Shown: positions 26,912-39,149 of the stretch, one piece after another
Numbering within the stretch: the first letter of the stretch is position 1
Layout of the letters: the number at the start of each line of letters is the position of its first letter
DNA from: Burkholderia cenocepacia
GTDB taxonomy: Bacteria > Pseudomonadota > Gammaproteobacteria > Burkholderiales > Burkholderiaceae
NCBI RefSeq assembly: GCF_900446215.1
Contig: NZ_UAQZ01000007.1
Coordinates: 599,925-663,924, forward strand
Length of the DNA stretch: 64,000 nt
Direction of reading: 5' to 3'
Made by a program: the position numbers and the translations under genes
The notes under the pieces: generated by a model
The model's database searches: none
What the model was told of the DNA's origin: nothing
The model's input: only the letters and a program-made list of their open reading frames with translations

Positions 26912-29900
26912 TCATCCGACCACCAGCGGCGTGCCGACCGGCAAGTGCGTGGCATCGCGCGCGGCCGATGGATTGAGCTGCAGGATTTCTTTCAGCGCAC
27001 GCGCATCCTGTTCGCCGCGCGTCATCGCCTGCTGGTCGGCACGCGATACGTGCGCGGCGTCCAGCAGCGACTGGCGATGCTGGTCCGCGATCACCCATAG
27101 CGAATCGCCATCGACGACGATGTAGGGCTGTGGGGCGTTCGACGGCGACGGCGTGCTGGGTCGCCCCGCCGCCCGGCTGCTGCGTGCCGGATGGCGGCGC
27201 CTTGCCGTCGTCGTCCTCGAACGCGGTGTAGATCCACTTGCCGACATAGATCAGGATCGGCGCGACCATGAGCGACGTCGGAATCGAGCCGGTGAGCCGC
27301 TTCGGCAGGTTCGGGAAATGCGTGTCGATGCGCGCGAGCGCGAGCAGCGTCGCGGACGACAGCGACGAAATCGCGATCGGCAAGTCCGACTGGATCGCGG
27401 GATGCGGGCCGACGAATGGCGCGATCGCACCGCCGGCGATGCTCGCGAGATCCGACATCAGGTCGATGCCCCGCACGACGCGGCTACGCCGTTCGATGCT
27501 CAGGTGCGCGAACGCGCTGCCCTGCACGAGGCCGGTATACGTGATGCCGAGCAGCGCGCCGGCCGCGCCCAGCGCCGGCACCACCGACGGATTCTGCAGC
27601 AGCGCATGCAGCGACAGCTCGCCGAGGCTCGCATAGCCGGCGATCGCGGCGGCGCGTCCGGCCTTGCCCATGAAGCGGCGCGGATTGCCGTAATGCAGCT
27701 GCTGGATCGAGGTGCCCGCGAGCACGCCCTGCATCTGCTGGAGCATGTCGTTGGCGATCATCTTCGTGTATTCCAGCGTCTTGTCCGCCGGCAGCGACGC
27801 GGCCTTGTGCAATTCCAGCTGGAGATGAATCTTCGCCCGCGCGCTCTCGGCGAGCAGGATCAGCGACGCGTTGCGCTGCTCGGCATGCATCTGGTGCGCG
27901 TCGAGCTGATTGTTCAGGCCGTCGACGAAGCGGTCGATCACGCGATCGAACAGCCGCGGGTCGCCGCTTTGCAGCGCGCGCACGGTGTCCTGGTGCACGG
28001 CCTGCACGAGCCGGCCGGTCCGCACGCCGACGAACGCCGCGTTCGCGGCCTGCTTGAACTTGTCCGGCGTCAGGCCGAAGTGATGGACCGCGAAGCCGGC
28101 CCCCGCGCCGATCGCGATCGACAGCAGGTTCTTGCGGTTCAGCAGCGCGGCGATCCAGCTGTCCGGCTGATGCAGGCGCAGCGCATGCAGTTCCGCGGCC
28201 GCGGCGAGCGGATCGTCCGGACGCATCGGCTCGTTCGTCTGCGCGCTGACGAGCCGGCTTTCGCTGATCGGCTGCGTATCGGCCGCGACGAGCGCGGGCG
28301 CGAGGACGGTTTCGCGCCAGGCCTGCAGCGGTTCGACACCGGCGCCGCCGCCGTCCGTCGTGACGATCTGTTCCGGCGCCGCGAGCCGCGCGCCGACGTC
28401 GGTGAGCCATCGTTCGGTAAACATCCGGGCGGCGTCGCTGGCCGCGGGCGCGCGGCGCGGGTCGGCGGCCCAGCGGTCCGCCGCGAAGCGCGACGTCGCA
28501 TAGCGGGCGCGATGCAGCAGTTGCGTGGTGTTGCCTTCGTACAGTTGCTGGCGCAACGCCGCCAGCCGCGCGGGCGACATGCCGCGCGCCCGGCCGATGC
28601 GGTCGACTTCCGCGAGCAGCAGGCCGTGCTGGTTCATCAGCGTCGTGCGGTCGACGCGGTCGTATACGCGCGTCAGCGCGTCGGCGCCGTGCAGTCGCGC
28701 GAGCGTCGGGTCGTTGGCCCTGGCGCGCTCGACGAGCAGCGTCGCGAGCGCGGTCGTCAGTTCCTGGTTCGCGACGAAGTCCGAGCCATGCGTCGCGTAC
28801 GACAGGCCGACGTGCACCCACGGCAGCGCCGGATGGTCGAGCAGCGATTTCGCGAGTTCCAGGTGGCTCGCGCCGGACGCGGGCTCCGGCACCGTATCCC
28901 AGCCGTGGAACGTCACCATCACGTGCGGCGCGGGCTGGCCGAGGTGCGTCCGGTTCCACGATTCGAGCAGCGCGCCGAGCCGCGCGTGGTCGTGATAGCC
29001 GGTGTTGGAGCCGGGCTGATGCCGGTGGTCGACGGACGACACCAGCGCCCGCGCCGGCGCCATTTCGAAGCGCAGCAGGAAACCGGCCTTCGACGACGCA
29101 TCGAGCCAGTTGTGCACGTATTGCTCGGCCAGGTCGTCGATACGCATCGACTTGCCGTTCGCACCGGTGATCGTGCCGGTCCAGTAGTCGATCGTCGCGT
29201 CCTTGTGGTCGCCGATCGACTTCGCGTCGTGCACGACGGCGGGGTCGTGCTTCGCGCCGCGCGTGGCCGCGAGCGTGTGCGGGTCGATCACGATCGTCAC
29301 GGCCGGCATCACGCCGCCGTGCCGCTCGATCTGCGCGACGAATTTCGCGGGATCGTCGGAGAGCCGGAACGCGCGGCTCATCGGCACCACGCGCTGCTGG
29401 TACGCGGGATCGGCGGCGAGTAGGCGCCGGCGCAGCGCGCGATCGGTCGCGAGCGCGGTGCTGAAACGGCTCAGCACCTTTCTTCTGAGCGGGATCGGCG
29501 CATAGCGCGAGCCGCCGCCCGACCAGTCGCGCGCGACGTACAGCGGCATGCCGGTGTCGCGCAACGCCTGGGCGTCGGCCATGATCGCGGGCGGCACGCC
29601 GTTGACCGCATCGTCGAGTTCGAGCGGCGCGGCGCGCGGATCGCGCGCGTGCTGCACGAGCGCGTCGATCCGGTCGTAGTGCGCGAGCAGGGCCGACGCG
29701 TTGCCGTCGCCATAGCGCTGCAGCGATTCGACCTGCGTCGTGCTGACGAGCGACGGCTGATAGGTGCGCACGTCGAGCACCGGATGGCCGGATGCCGCTT
29801 GCCCGTTGCGCGCGGCCGCGGCGTTCGCGCGGCGGATCGACTGCAGCGCCGCGTGGCGTTGCGACCGCAGCCGCCGCGCCTCGGCCGCGCCCCAGTCGCG

Positions 29901-32900
29901 CCGCGCGTCGGACATGTGCGGCGACGGGTCTTTCGCCCATGCGTCGACGGTTGCGAGGCGGGTCTCGAGCGTCTTGAGCCGGGTGCCGCGCGCGTGCTCC
30001 GCAAGCGCATCCGGCGCGAGTTCGGTCAGCAGCAGATGGGTATCGCCGCCGTACGGGCCGCCGCCGATCGGCGACGCGTCGAGCGGCACGCCGGGGCTGT
30101 CGGGCTTGCGCCAGTTGTCATGCCAGGTCAGTTCGCCTTGCGCGTTGGCCGTGATCACCGCGCGCGGCTTGCCGAGCCGGTACGCGATGCGCTCGCCGCC
30201 GCCATACACGTAGATGAAATGCTTGCCGGGCACCAGGCCGCGCGCTTTCGCGAGGCTGAGCAGGTGCACGACGTTGTGACCGCTGAAATCCAGCGCATGA
30301 CCGGACGCGGCGGGCAGCAGCCCGGCTTCGAACGCGCGGGGCGCCGGCGCCAGCGCGGTGGTCGCGGGCGTGCGCGTGCCGCCGGCGGGCAGCGGGCGCG
30401 TGGCTGGCGATGCGCGGCCGAGCGTCGCGATCGCGCGGGCGCGGCGCAGTGCGATCGCGGCGCCCGTGCCGGTCAGCGACGCGAAGCGGCGCCGCAGGCC
30501 GTGCATGCCGCTGATCGCCACATGGCCGCCATAGTGCAGGCCGCGGCGCGGCAGGACTTCCGTCTTGTCCTTCTTCGGTGGTCGCGGCGCGTCGAAGCGG
30601 TCGCCGACCCGCGCCAGCGTGGCCGGTTCGACGCTGCTGACGAAGAACGTCATGCCGCGCGTGCGGGCCCGCGTGAGCGGCACGCCGTGCAGTTTGCCGT
30701 TCGGCCGCAACCGGATGCGGCCGCGCTGCGGATACGCGGCGGCGAGCGGCCGCTCCGTCACGTGAGTCCGTGCATGCGGGGCGTTTTCCCGGTATTGCCA
30801 GACACCGGTGGCCGAGTCGTAGCGCGCATGACCGGCGATCTTGCCGGTTGCCTTGTCGACGACGTAGATCGTGTCGGCGTGGCCGGCCGCCGCGACGGCC
30901 TGTTTCGCGCGTGCGAAATGCGGCGCATTCGACAGCGCGTCGATCGCATCGACGTACGCGTCGCGCACGCGCCCGTTCCGCGTGAATTCGACTGTCTCGC
31001 CTTCACGCGCGGGCTTGACCTTCGCCGGGCCGCCGAGCGCGACCAGTTCGCGGTGCGTGACGGGCGACGCATGGAAATCGAACGCGCGCCGCGCGGCGGC
31101 GGTGCCGGCCGGATCGCTGCGTTCCATCGCGCTCGACAGCGCCTGCTTCAGCGCCTGTCGCTCCTCGGCGTTCAGCGCGTTGCCGAGAAAGCGCAGGCGC
31201 TGGATCGCGCCATTCGCATCGACGTGCGCCGTCGCGACGAACGTCGGCGGCGCGTCGGGCGTCGGCTGGCCGGCCCGCGCGATCAGCAGCGCCGTGTCGG
31301 TGCCGGTCTGCTGCACCAGGTGCCCGAGCGTGGGCGCGTGCTGGCCTTCGGCGCGCGTCAGCGTGCGCATGTCGCGCGCGTCGAGCCACGCGCGTGCGTG
31401 CTTCATCGCGTGGCCGTCGACCGCATGGCGGGCGCGTGCCGGCGCGGCGAGCCGTGCCGCGACGGGGCGTCCGGCCGCCGCGCGAACCTGTTCGCCGTAG
31501 TACTCGCGATAGGTCGGATTGCCGGGCGTCGACGTGCGCATGTCGCCGAACGTGTCCGCGAGGGCGTCGAGCGCGGCCGGGTCGCGGCTCGTCAGCGCAT
31601 GCTCGGTCGCCCGGGCGAGCGCGTCGGGCAACGTCGCGTGGGTCGCGATGTCGGGCCCGCCGGCGGCGAGGATTTCGTTGCGGATCGTGTACGCGTTGAC
31701 CTCCGCGCGCGCATCCGACTTCAGCAGCGCGGCCACGGCGGCTTCGGGGCTGGCGTGCTCGGCGGCCAGCGCGCCGGTCGCGAGATCGACGCTGTGCTGC
31801 AGTTCGTGGCCCCACACGAATACGAGCGTGCCGGCGCGGCGCGTATTGCCGTCGAGTACGATCGTGCGCGTGTCCGCGTCCGCGTAATGACCGCCGCCCG
31901 GCGTGCCGACGCGGATCGTCCAGCCGTCGCTGCGGGCCAGCCGCATCTGCGCGCGGAAGGTCGGCGACTGTCGCGCGATCGCGTGCGCGCGCATCAGCAG
32001 CACGCGGCCGCGGAACCGCTGCACGACGCGCCCGAGCATGCCCGGGCGTTGCGCGTACGCGCCGCTTTCGGCGTAGGCGGGATGGGCGAGGCGAATGCGG
32101 CCCGTCGCAATGCCGCGCTGGATCGTGTCGATGACGCCGTCGATCCGCTCGACGACGTCGCCTTCCGGGTCCGCCTTGTGCAGTACCTGGCCGGGGTCGT
32201 GCAGCAGCACTTCGCCATGGCGGCCGAACAGCACCTGGAAGTCGTACAGCAGCCCGTGCCGCTGCGTGACGTTGCGAATGTTCGCGAGATCGTCGAGACC
32301 GCTGCGCCGGACCACGCCGGGCAGGCCGAGCCCTTTTTCCATCGCGGCGCTGCTCAGCAGTGCCGCCGGCTTGTACACGACGCCGACCCGGCCCAGGTGC
32401 GAGAACGGTCCGTCGACCGTGCTGACGGGCAGGTCGAGCCGTTTCAGTTCACGCAGGCCGCCCTGTTCGGCGCCGATTTCCTCGTGCGCGACTTCCACGC
32501 CGTCCGGCGACGTGTCGCGGAAGAAGCCGATCGCCTGGCCCGTGCCGCCGTCGAATACCGTTTTGTAGAGCCCCGAGCCGACGAGCGGGCCGAGATGGTC
32601 GGCGGGATCGACGGTGCGCGCGGGATCGCCCGCGACGTGCAGCTGGCCGCCGGTGACCGACAGCTCGCCGAGCGCCGGCTGCTCGTAAGCGGCCGGCACG
32701 TAGCGGTTCATGCCGGACAGGTCGGTCAGTCCGCCGTCTGCGCCGACGGCGTCCGGATGCACCGCGTAGACGGGGCGTTGCCACAGGTTCGCCAGTTGCG
32801 CGGCCGCGCCTTCGTTCGCGTGCCGCGCGGCCAGGATCACCACGCGCTGGCCGGCGTACGGCGCATCCGACAGCAGCGAGAAGCCGTGCGGATCGATCGG

Positions 32901-35900
32901 CCGGCCGTCGGGGCCGAGCAGCGTGCCGTCGGGCTGCGTGTCGGCATGGACGATCGCGAGACGGTCGGCTTCATCCATCGACACGAGGCCGCGTCGCCTG
33001 AGCCCCAGCGCGTCGAGCGCCGGCGTCGCGGCGCCGAACGGCGACGCGTTGCGCTCGACGTGCGCGCGCGACCACGCGACGCGCTGCGCCTGGATCTCGC
33101 GCATCGAGCGCGGCGCGTCGTCGCGCGGCTTGTCGCGGCCGCCGTGGTCGTTCGGCGGATCGCCCGCATCGCGCGGATGCGCGTCGGCGCGACTGCCGAG
33201 ATCGACGTCGTAGCGGGCCTCGAACGCATTGAGCTGCCGGCTCGCCTCGGCTTCGAGCGCCTTGCGCGTGTAGCGGCCGCCGCCCGGACGCTTGCCGGCG
33301 GCGTTCACGCGCGAACGGTCGCTGCCGAGCAGGCGCATCTGCTGCGCGAGCGTGCCCGACTGTTCGGCGAACGCGCTGACCTGGTTCGGCAGCGGCGCGC
33401 CGCCGGCACGCATCTGCACGTCCGGGCGCTTGAGCTTCACGTCGCCGCGCTCGATCCCGCGTTCGAGCAGCGTGATCTGATCGTCGACGTCCGCGAGGGT
33501 CTGACGATATGCGTCGCTGTGGGTCTCGATCGGGCCGGGATCCGCGAGCAGCAGCCGGCCGTCGCGATACACGCCTTGCGGATCGAAATAGAGCCGGTCC
33601 TGCTGAATCGCGTCGCGCAGCGTGCGCAGGGTCTGCAGCGATTCGGGGTCGAGCGTCGTCGGCAGCAAGCCACGCCCGGCATCGCCGGTATGCAGCCCGC
33701 CGCGCGGCTGGTACAGCACCGCGACGCGGCCGGCGTGCGAAAACGGGCCGTCCATCGCGACGGTCGGGAGATCGTAGCGACGCCGCAGCAACGCGAGCGC
33801 CGCGCGTTCGGCGCCGGCGCTGGCCTCCTGTTCGGCGCGCGTGCTGAAATCCTCGTAGAGGGCGACGACCGCATCCCGGCCGAGCGCGAAGCCGCCCTTG
33901 TGCGCGCCGAAGCCGAGCAGCGTGCCGAGATGCTCGTTCAGGTCCACCGGCTTGCCGCTGTCCGCATGGAATACCTGCAGGCCGTCCGCCCGCAGCGGCC
34001 CGAGCGCGACCTCCGGATGCGGCGCGGGATCGAAGCGCAGGAAGCCGCTGGTCGCGCGGATCGTGCCGTCCGCCGCGAGCGCGCCGCGCGGTGCGACGAA
34101 TACCGGACGGTTCCAGACGTTCGCGAGTTCGGGGGCCAGCCCGGCCTCCGCACCTTCCGCGACGAGCACGATCGGTTCGTCGAGCCGGGACGGCGCCGGC
34201 AGCCCGTGGCGCGCGTCGAGCGCGAGTTCGTGGCCGGACAACGGCGTGCCGTCCGGGCGTGTCAGCGGCGCGTCCGGGCGGCCGTTGCGCACGACGAACA
34301 GCGTGCGCCCGCCATAGCTGTGCTGCTCGACGCGCGGCCCGCCGGGCGCGACCGCGACGTCCGCCTCGCGGGCGGCGAAGCCCGGCGCGAGCGGGGAGGA
34401 TTCGATCGCATGGAGGACTGTCCAGGCGACGCGCTGGCGAAACGTCAGCGGTTCGAGCGGCCCGCCGGCGCCGGCTTCGGCCGGATCGGCGACCCGCCGG
34501 TACTGGATCGTCCGCGCGTCGCCGCTGCGGCGATCCGCGCGCGATGCGGTGCGTGCATCCTGGTCGTTCTCGGCGGCGCGTTCGCGCACCTGCGCGGACG
34601 AGCGGCCTGCCTGCGCGGTCGCGCGCGACGTCGCGGCGGCCGGCTCGGCCACGGCCGCCGTCGGGCCCGCTGCCGCGCGCAGCGTGGACGGGGTCGCGCG
34701 TGCCGCGTTCGTGCGGGCGCCATCGTCGTGCGGCGGCGCGGCCGTCGGCGTGGCGGGCGCCGGGCCCGCGCCGCGCGGCGTGCCGACCTGGCTCGGCGCG
34801 CGCAGCTCGATGCCGTCGGACAGCGTCAGGCTGCCGTCCCGGCCGGCCGTGATGCGGCCATCGGTACCGTAGCGGTTGAAGCGCGTGCGCTCGAGGGTGC
34901 GCCACGAGCCGTCGACGCGTTCCGCGATCGTGATGCGGCCTTCGTGGTCGACGAACGCGGTGGTGCCGGTCTTGCCGCGTGCGCCGGTATTCACCGCATT
35001 CGCGCGGCTCAATACGCGGATCGGCACGCCTTCGTAGGTCAGCACGCGCTTGCCGACCATCAGCGTGCCGTCGCCGGCCACGGTCACGCTGCGGCCGTCG
35101 ATGGTCGCGCGCGTACGGCCGAGGCGCAGCGTGTTGGTCGCCGTGTAGCGGCTCTGGCCGATGCGCACGGTCTGGTCGCCGATCTGCACGGCCTGGTTGT
35201 TCAGGTCGCGGCCGCCGAATCCGCCGGTACGCCGCACGATGCCGGTCGTCACGGCCTTGAGCTTCTGGTGACCTTGCGCGAGGCCGAGATTCAGTATGAA
35301 CGACGACGCATCGCCGGCGAGCCGGTCCGTATGACCCGTCACCGCATCGTGCACGAACTGCACGCCGGCTTCCGCCGCGCCGCCGAGACCGGTGACCGTC
35401 GTCGCGCGCCGCACGAAGGTCGCGAGCCCCTTCGAATCGTTCAGCAGCGTGGCGATCTTGCCGACGCCGCCGACGCCGGCCGGCACCAGGTTCAGGTAAT
35501 CGGCGCGCGCTTCCGCATCGAGCGGGCTGATCGTGCGATCGTGCTGGATGCGATTGGCGAGGTCGTAGCCGGAGTTCGCGACGGCTGCCGCCGCCGACGT
35601 ATAGATCAGCCCGGTGCCGGCCACGTTGAGCGCGACGCCGAGCGGCGCGCCGAATACCGTCGCGTCGAGCAGGCCGCCGCCGACTTCGAGCGCGATCCCG
35701 CCGAGCAGCATCCCGAGGTTCACGTCGCCGGAACCGAACGTGTGCATCACGCTTTCCCACCAGCTGTCGTCGTGCGCGGTGTTGTGCGGGTCGATCCGCG
35801 CGGTGCCGTTCGCGTCGTAGCCGGTCGCGATGTCGAGCGTGCCGTCCGACGACAGCGAGTTGTCGTCGATGAAGTTGTCGATGCTCGAGTATTTCGCGCC

Positions 35901-38168
35901 CTGATCGTCGACGTAGTGCGTGTCGCCGTTCTCGTTCGTGACCTTGAAGATCGCGCTCGTGACCAGGCCGGCGTCCTTCGACGCATAGACGATCGGCATC
36001 ACGTTGACGCGCGTGCCTTTGCCGCCGCCCACCTTCAGCAGTTCGTCGCGAACCTTGTCGATCGATTCGAGCTTCTTGCCGTCGCTGAACTGCGCGGCAT
36101 GCGGGTCGCCGGTCGCGCGGTCCGGCGACAGCCCGATCGCGACGCCGACGAGGTTGCGCTGTTCCGTGGGGTCCAGCAGGCCGAAGTCGATCCGCGTGCC
36201 GCGCCGCGTCGCGTCGCCGGCCTTGTCGAGCAGCGACTGCGACAGCTCGCTGCGGTGCGCGCCGAAGAAGTCGGACAGCGCCTTCGCGTAGTCCTTCTGA
36301 TCGGATTCGGTCTTCGGATTGCGCAGCCGCTCGTCGAGATGCGCGTCGAATTCGTTGAACAGCACCTGCTGATGGAACGTTTCGCTGCGCAGTTGCGCGT
36401 GCTGGACGTCCCGGTTCGCCTGATCGAGTTCCGCGAGCGCATCGGCAAGCGGCTTCGCGTATTGATTGACGACGAACGGCACCGGCGCCGTCAACGGGAT
36501 GTTCTTCGGCGTTCCCTGCGGTGTCGCGATGGAAAACACGCTCGGCGTCGGCCCGATGCCGTGATCGCGGTTCCACTGGTCGTACTGGGCCTGCAGCCCG
36601 TCGACCTTGATCTTCAGGTCCTGCTGCTTCGCCTGTGCATCGGCGAGCGCCTGCTTCGTCGCGCGCTCGTTGACGGACGCGGTCATCCGCTCGTCTGCCT
36701 GATGCAGCGCGGACGCGATCGTTTTTAGGCCCTTGATCTCGAGCGGCGTCGGATCGTTCGCGATGCACATCGTCCGGTGGTCGTACCGATTCTGCACGCC
36801 GGCGGCGATATCGTCGTAGTGGATCGCGAGCGCGTTGCCGTACGCGGCGACATAGCCGTCGTGCGCGAGGCTCGCGGCATCCTTCGCCTTCCACAGCTGC
36901 GTGGCCGCGTCTTCGACGCCGAGATCGGCGCGCGGGTCCATCAGCTTGACGCCGGGATGGTCGCGGCGCCATTGCGTCGCGCTCTTTTGCGTGGCGTCGT
37001 AGTTCTTCTGCTGTTCGTCGACCTGGCGATTCGCATACAGCATCTGCAGATACCCGCCGCTCACGCGCGCGCTGGCCTGCGCATGGTTCAGCAGGTCCTG
37101 CTGCGCGGCGACCGTCGTGCTCATCACGGTCGGCCCGTACTTGCCGGACACCGCGTTGTACGTGCCCTGGATGTCGGCGACCTTCGCCGCGTCGGTCGCC
37201 GCATTCAGGCATGCGTTCGCATAGTTCGCGTCGTCGGCGCTCTGCGTCAGTTGCGTCCGGGCCTCGTCGGGCTTCAGCGCCGGCGGCACGTCGATCACGC
37301 GATCGAGCGGCGCGAGCTGCTTGTTGATACGCGCGATGCCGGCATCCATCGCATCCGCGTAATCGCCGTTCGACCCATACGACTGCAACTGGGCGAACGC
37401 GAGGTTCGAATTCGCGATGTCGGCGTTGTGAAGCGCCTTCGCTTCGGACAGCTTCGCGTCCGCCTTCTGCCACGCGTCGTAGGCCTGCTTCTGCTGCGGC
37501 GTCCAGTCGTCCCGCGGCGACACCTTGGCCGGATCGTCGATGCCCGGGACCGCCGCCTTCAGCCGGTCGAGCGCCGCGTTCGCGTCGGCTTGCGCGGAGC
37601 CCGCGCGTTTCGGGTCGAGCGCTTCGTTGTCGTGATCGGCCTGCTGCGCGTACGCGATCATGTAGCCGGCGTCGGTCGTGACGTCCAGCTCCTTTTCCGC
37701 TTTCGCGGTGGCCTGGTGCGCGTTGTCGTAGGCGGTTTGCGCGCTGGAGAGCGCGTCCTTCGTCGTGGACGGATCGTTCTTCGCGTGGGTCAGCGCGGTC
37801 TGCTTGTCCTGCTCGTCCTGCAGCGCGTTGTCGTATTGCGTCTGCGCGCCCTGGATCGCGGTCTGCGCGGCTTGGGTCAGCGGATCGTCGACCGTGATGT
37901 CGGGCGGCTTGGGCCGGTACTGTTCGGCGAGGCTCCTGATCAGCGAGGTCGCGGACGCGATTTCGGCATTGGTCGGCTTCGACGGGTCCGTATCGGGCGT
38001 GACCTGCACCGTGATCGGCGGCGGCGGGGGCGTGGCGGTCTGCTGTTTCGACGGGTCGCCCGATTGCTGAGCGGCCTGGCTTGCCGCTTTCGCGCGTTCG
38101 GCTTCGAGCGTGCGCTCGAGGAACGCCATCCAGTTGGCGCCCATGCCGACGCCGTCGATATCCAGCAT
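26912..38168 (-). pseudogene. Giant multidomain protein of the secretion island, frameshifted near its 3' end
   Basis: ATG 38168 follows GGGAGGAG. The frame runs to about 27165, where one extra base switches it. The other frame continues with the expected protein to the stop at 26912, about 3,751 residues if repaired. Visible parts: a Pro-rich N-terminus without signal peptide; Ala/Asp/Gln-rich helices (about 90-250); a hydrophobic segment (815-870); and two related repeats (about 1302-1552 and 1742-2000). Each repeat has an L-A-N-[VL]-W-x-R-P-V element, a glycine-rich loop with Lys and a D-P-G. An HExxH site (H-E-L-Q-H, 2121-2125) lies in W-G-H-E-L-Q-H-S-V-D, with a later Glu in A-R-A-E-V-N-A-Y. 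Hydrophobic helices span 3497-3640, and the LysM-like tail has Y-I-V-V-D-G-D-S-L-W. It is fifth in the minus-strand order after sctQ, sctR and the transglycosylase. It is a secreted effector candidate by inference; I know no named family. Confidence 0.75.
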
Positions 38169-38363
38169 CAAACTCCTCCCGGTCGCGCCGCGCTCGACGG
38201 GGCGCGCATTACGATGCCATTACGGTCAAGCTTGGAGTGTAGAAAGGCATGCGCCGCGGTGACGCAGCGCGTTTCGTAGCGCGCCGCCGATGCGCGCGTG
38301 CCGCCGGGTCGTCGCTACGAACGGCGCCGACGCGAGGCGGCGGGAACGAGGGTACGGGCCTGC

Positions 38364-39149
38364 TTACTGATCGAGACACCGCACGCACAGCCGCTTCGCC
38401 TGGTTCGCCGGCAGCCCGCGGCACATCATCACCACCGGACGCGCATGGCACGACGGCGCATCGGCGGACGCGGCGGGCGACGGCAGGCGGCGCGCGCGTT
38501 CGGGCGGCGTCGTGGCGGCCGCGGCCATGCGCCGCTGGCGTTCCGGCGGCGGCGTGTCGGTCACGACGGGGATCGGTTCGACGCCGCCTTCGCGCGCATT
38601 GCGCTGCGCGCTCGCGACGACGCGGCTCACGTAGCCGCTCGAGAAGCCGGTCGTGAAGTTGCCGCTGTAGTAGCACGACAGCGCCGCGCGCAACGCGGCC
38701 TGCGTCGCGCGGCCGGTGCCCGACGAGCGCGCGAAGCACTCGGTCAGGATCGCGCCGCCGGCCTGCAGGTTGCGGCACGGCTCGAACATCGTCGCTTCGT
38801 CGAGCCCGTATTTCGCGAAATTGCGTTCGTTGACCTGCGCGAGGCCGACGCTGTAGCTGAAGCCGCGCGACGACAGTTCGCGCGCGGTCGCGCGCGCCTC
38901 GTCGAGCGACGCGGGCTGGCGCGTCAGGTGCCCGCCGACCACGCCGATCGCATACGGATTGAAGCCCGACTCGGTACGCACGAGCGCGGCGAGCGTCGCG
39001 GGATCGACGTTTGGCGCGCAGGCGCGCGCCAGTTGCGCGAAACCGGCGCCGCCGGCTGCCTGCGCGACGCGCGATGGCAGGCACGCGAGCGCGAGCAGGG
39101 CCAGCGCGCACAGGCACGCGGCGGCGGTGCGCAGGCGGCGCGCGTTCAT
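38364..39149 (-). CDS. Lytic transglycosylase associated with the secretion system
   Basis: A 261-residue SLT/VirB1-type enzyme. A signal peptide spans residues 1-31 (C-L-C-A-L-A-L-L-A-L-A-C). The catalytic Glu60 lies in A-L-V-R-T-E-S-G-F-N-P-Y-A-I-G-V, followed by Y-S-V-G-L-A-Q-V-N and, later, S-C-Y-Y-S-G-N. It cleaves peptidoglycan so the secretion apparatus can cross the wall. The C-terminal 70 residues are Pro/Arg-rich with four cysteines (S-C-H-A-R-P, M-M-C-R-G-L, L-C-V-R-C-L), which is unusual. It overlaps sctR by 4 bp and precedes the giant gene by 195 bp. Confidence 0.92.
   Translation of the reverse strand: MNARRLRTAAACLCALALLALACLPSRVAQAAGGAGFAQLARACAPNVDPATLAALVRTESGFNPYAIGVVGGHLTRQPASLDEARATARELSSRGFSYSVGLAQVNERNFAKYGLDEATMFEPCRNLQAGGAILTECFARSSGTGRATQAALRAALSCYYSGNFTTGFSSGYVSRVVASAQRNAREGGVEPIPVVTDTPPPERQRRMAAAATTPPERARRLPSPAASADAPSCHARPVVMMCRGLPANQAKRLCVRCLDQ

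Noticed and set aside
29649..36728. A very long plus-strand open frame (2,359 codons) opposite the giant gene
   Set aside because: Arg/Ala/Val-rich shadow of the minus-strand gene caused by high GC at third positions. It has no ribosome binding site and no domain-like sequence.
24894..38171. A single 4,425-codon minus-strand open frame
   Set aside because: The part below about 27165 is antisense to asnB and has shadow composition. The credible C-terminus of the giant protein lies in another frame, stopping at 26912. The first codon at 38171 is a TTG directly before the ATG.
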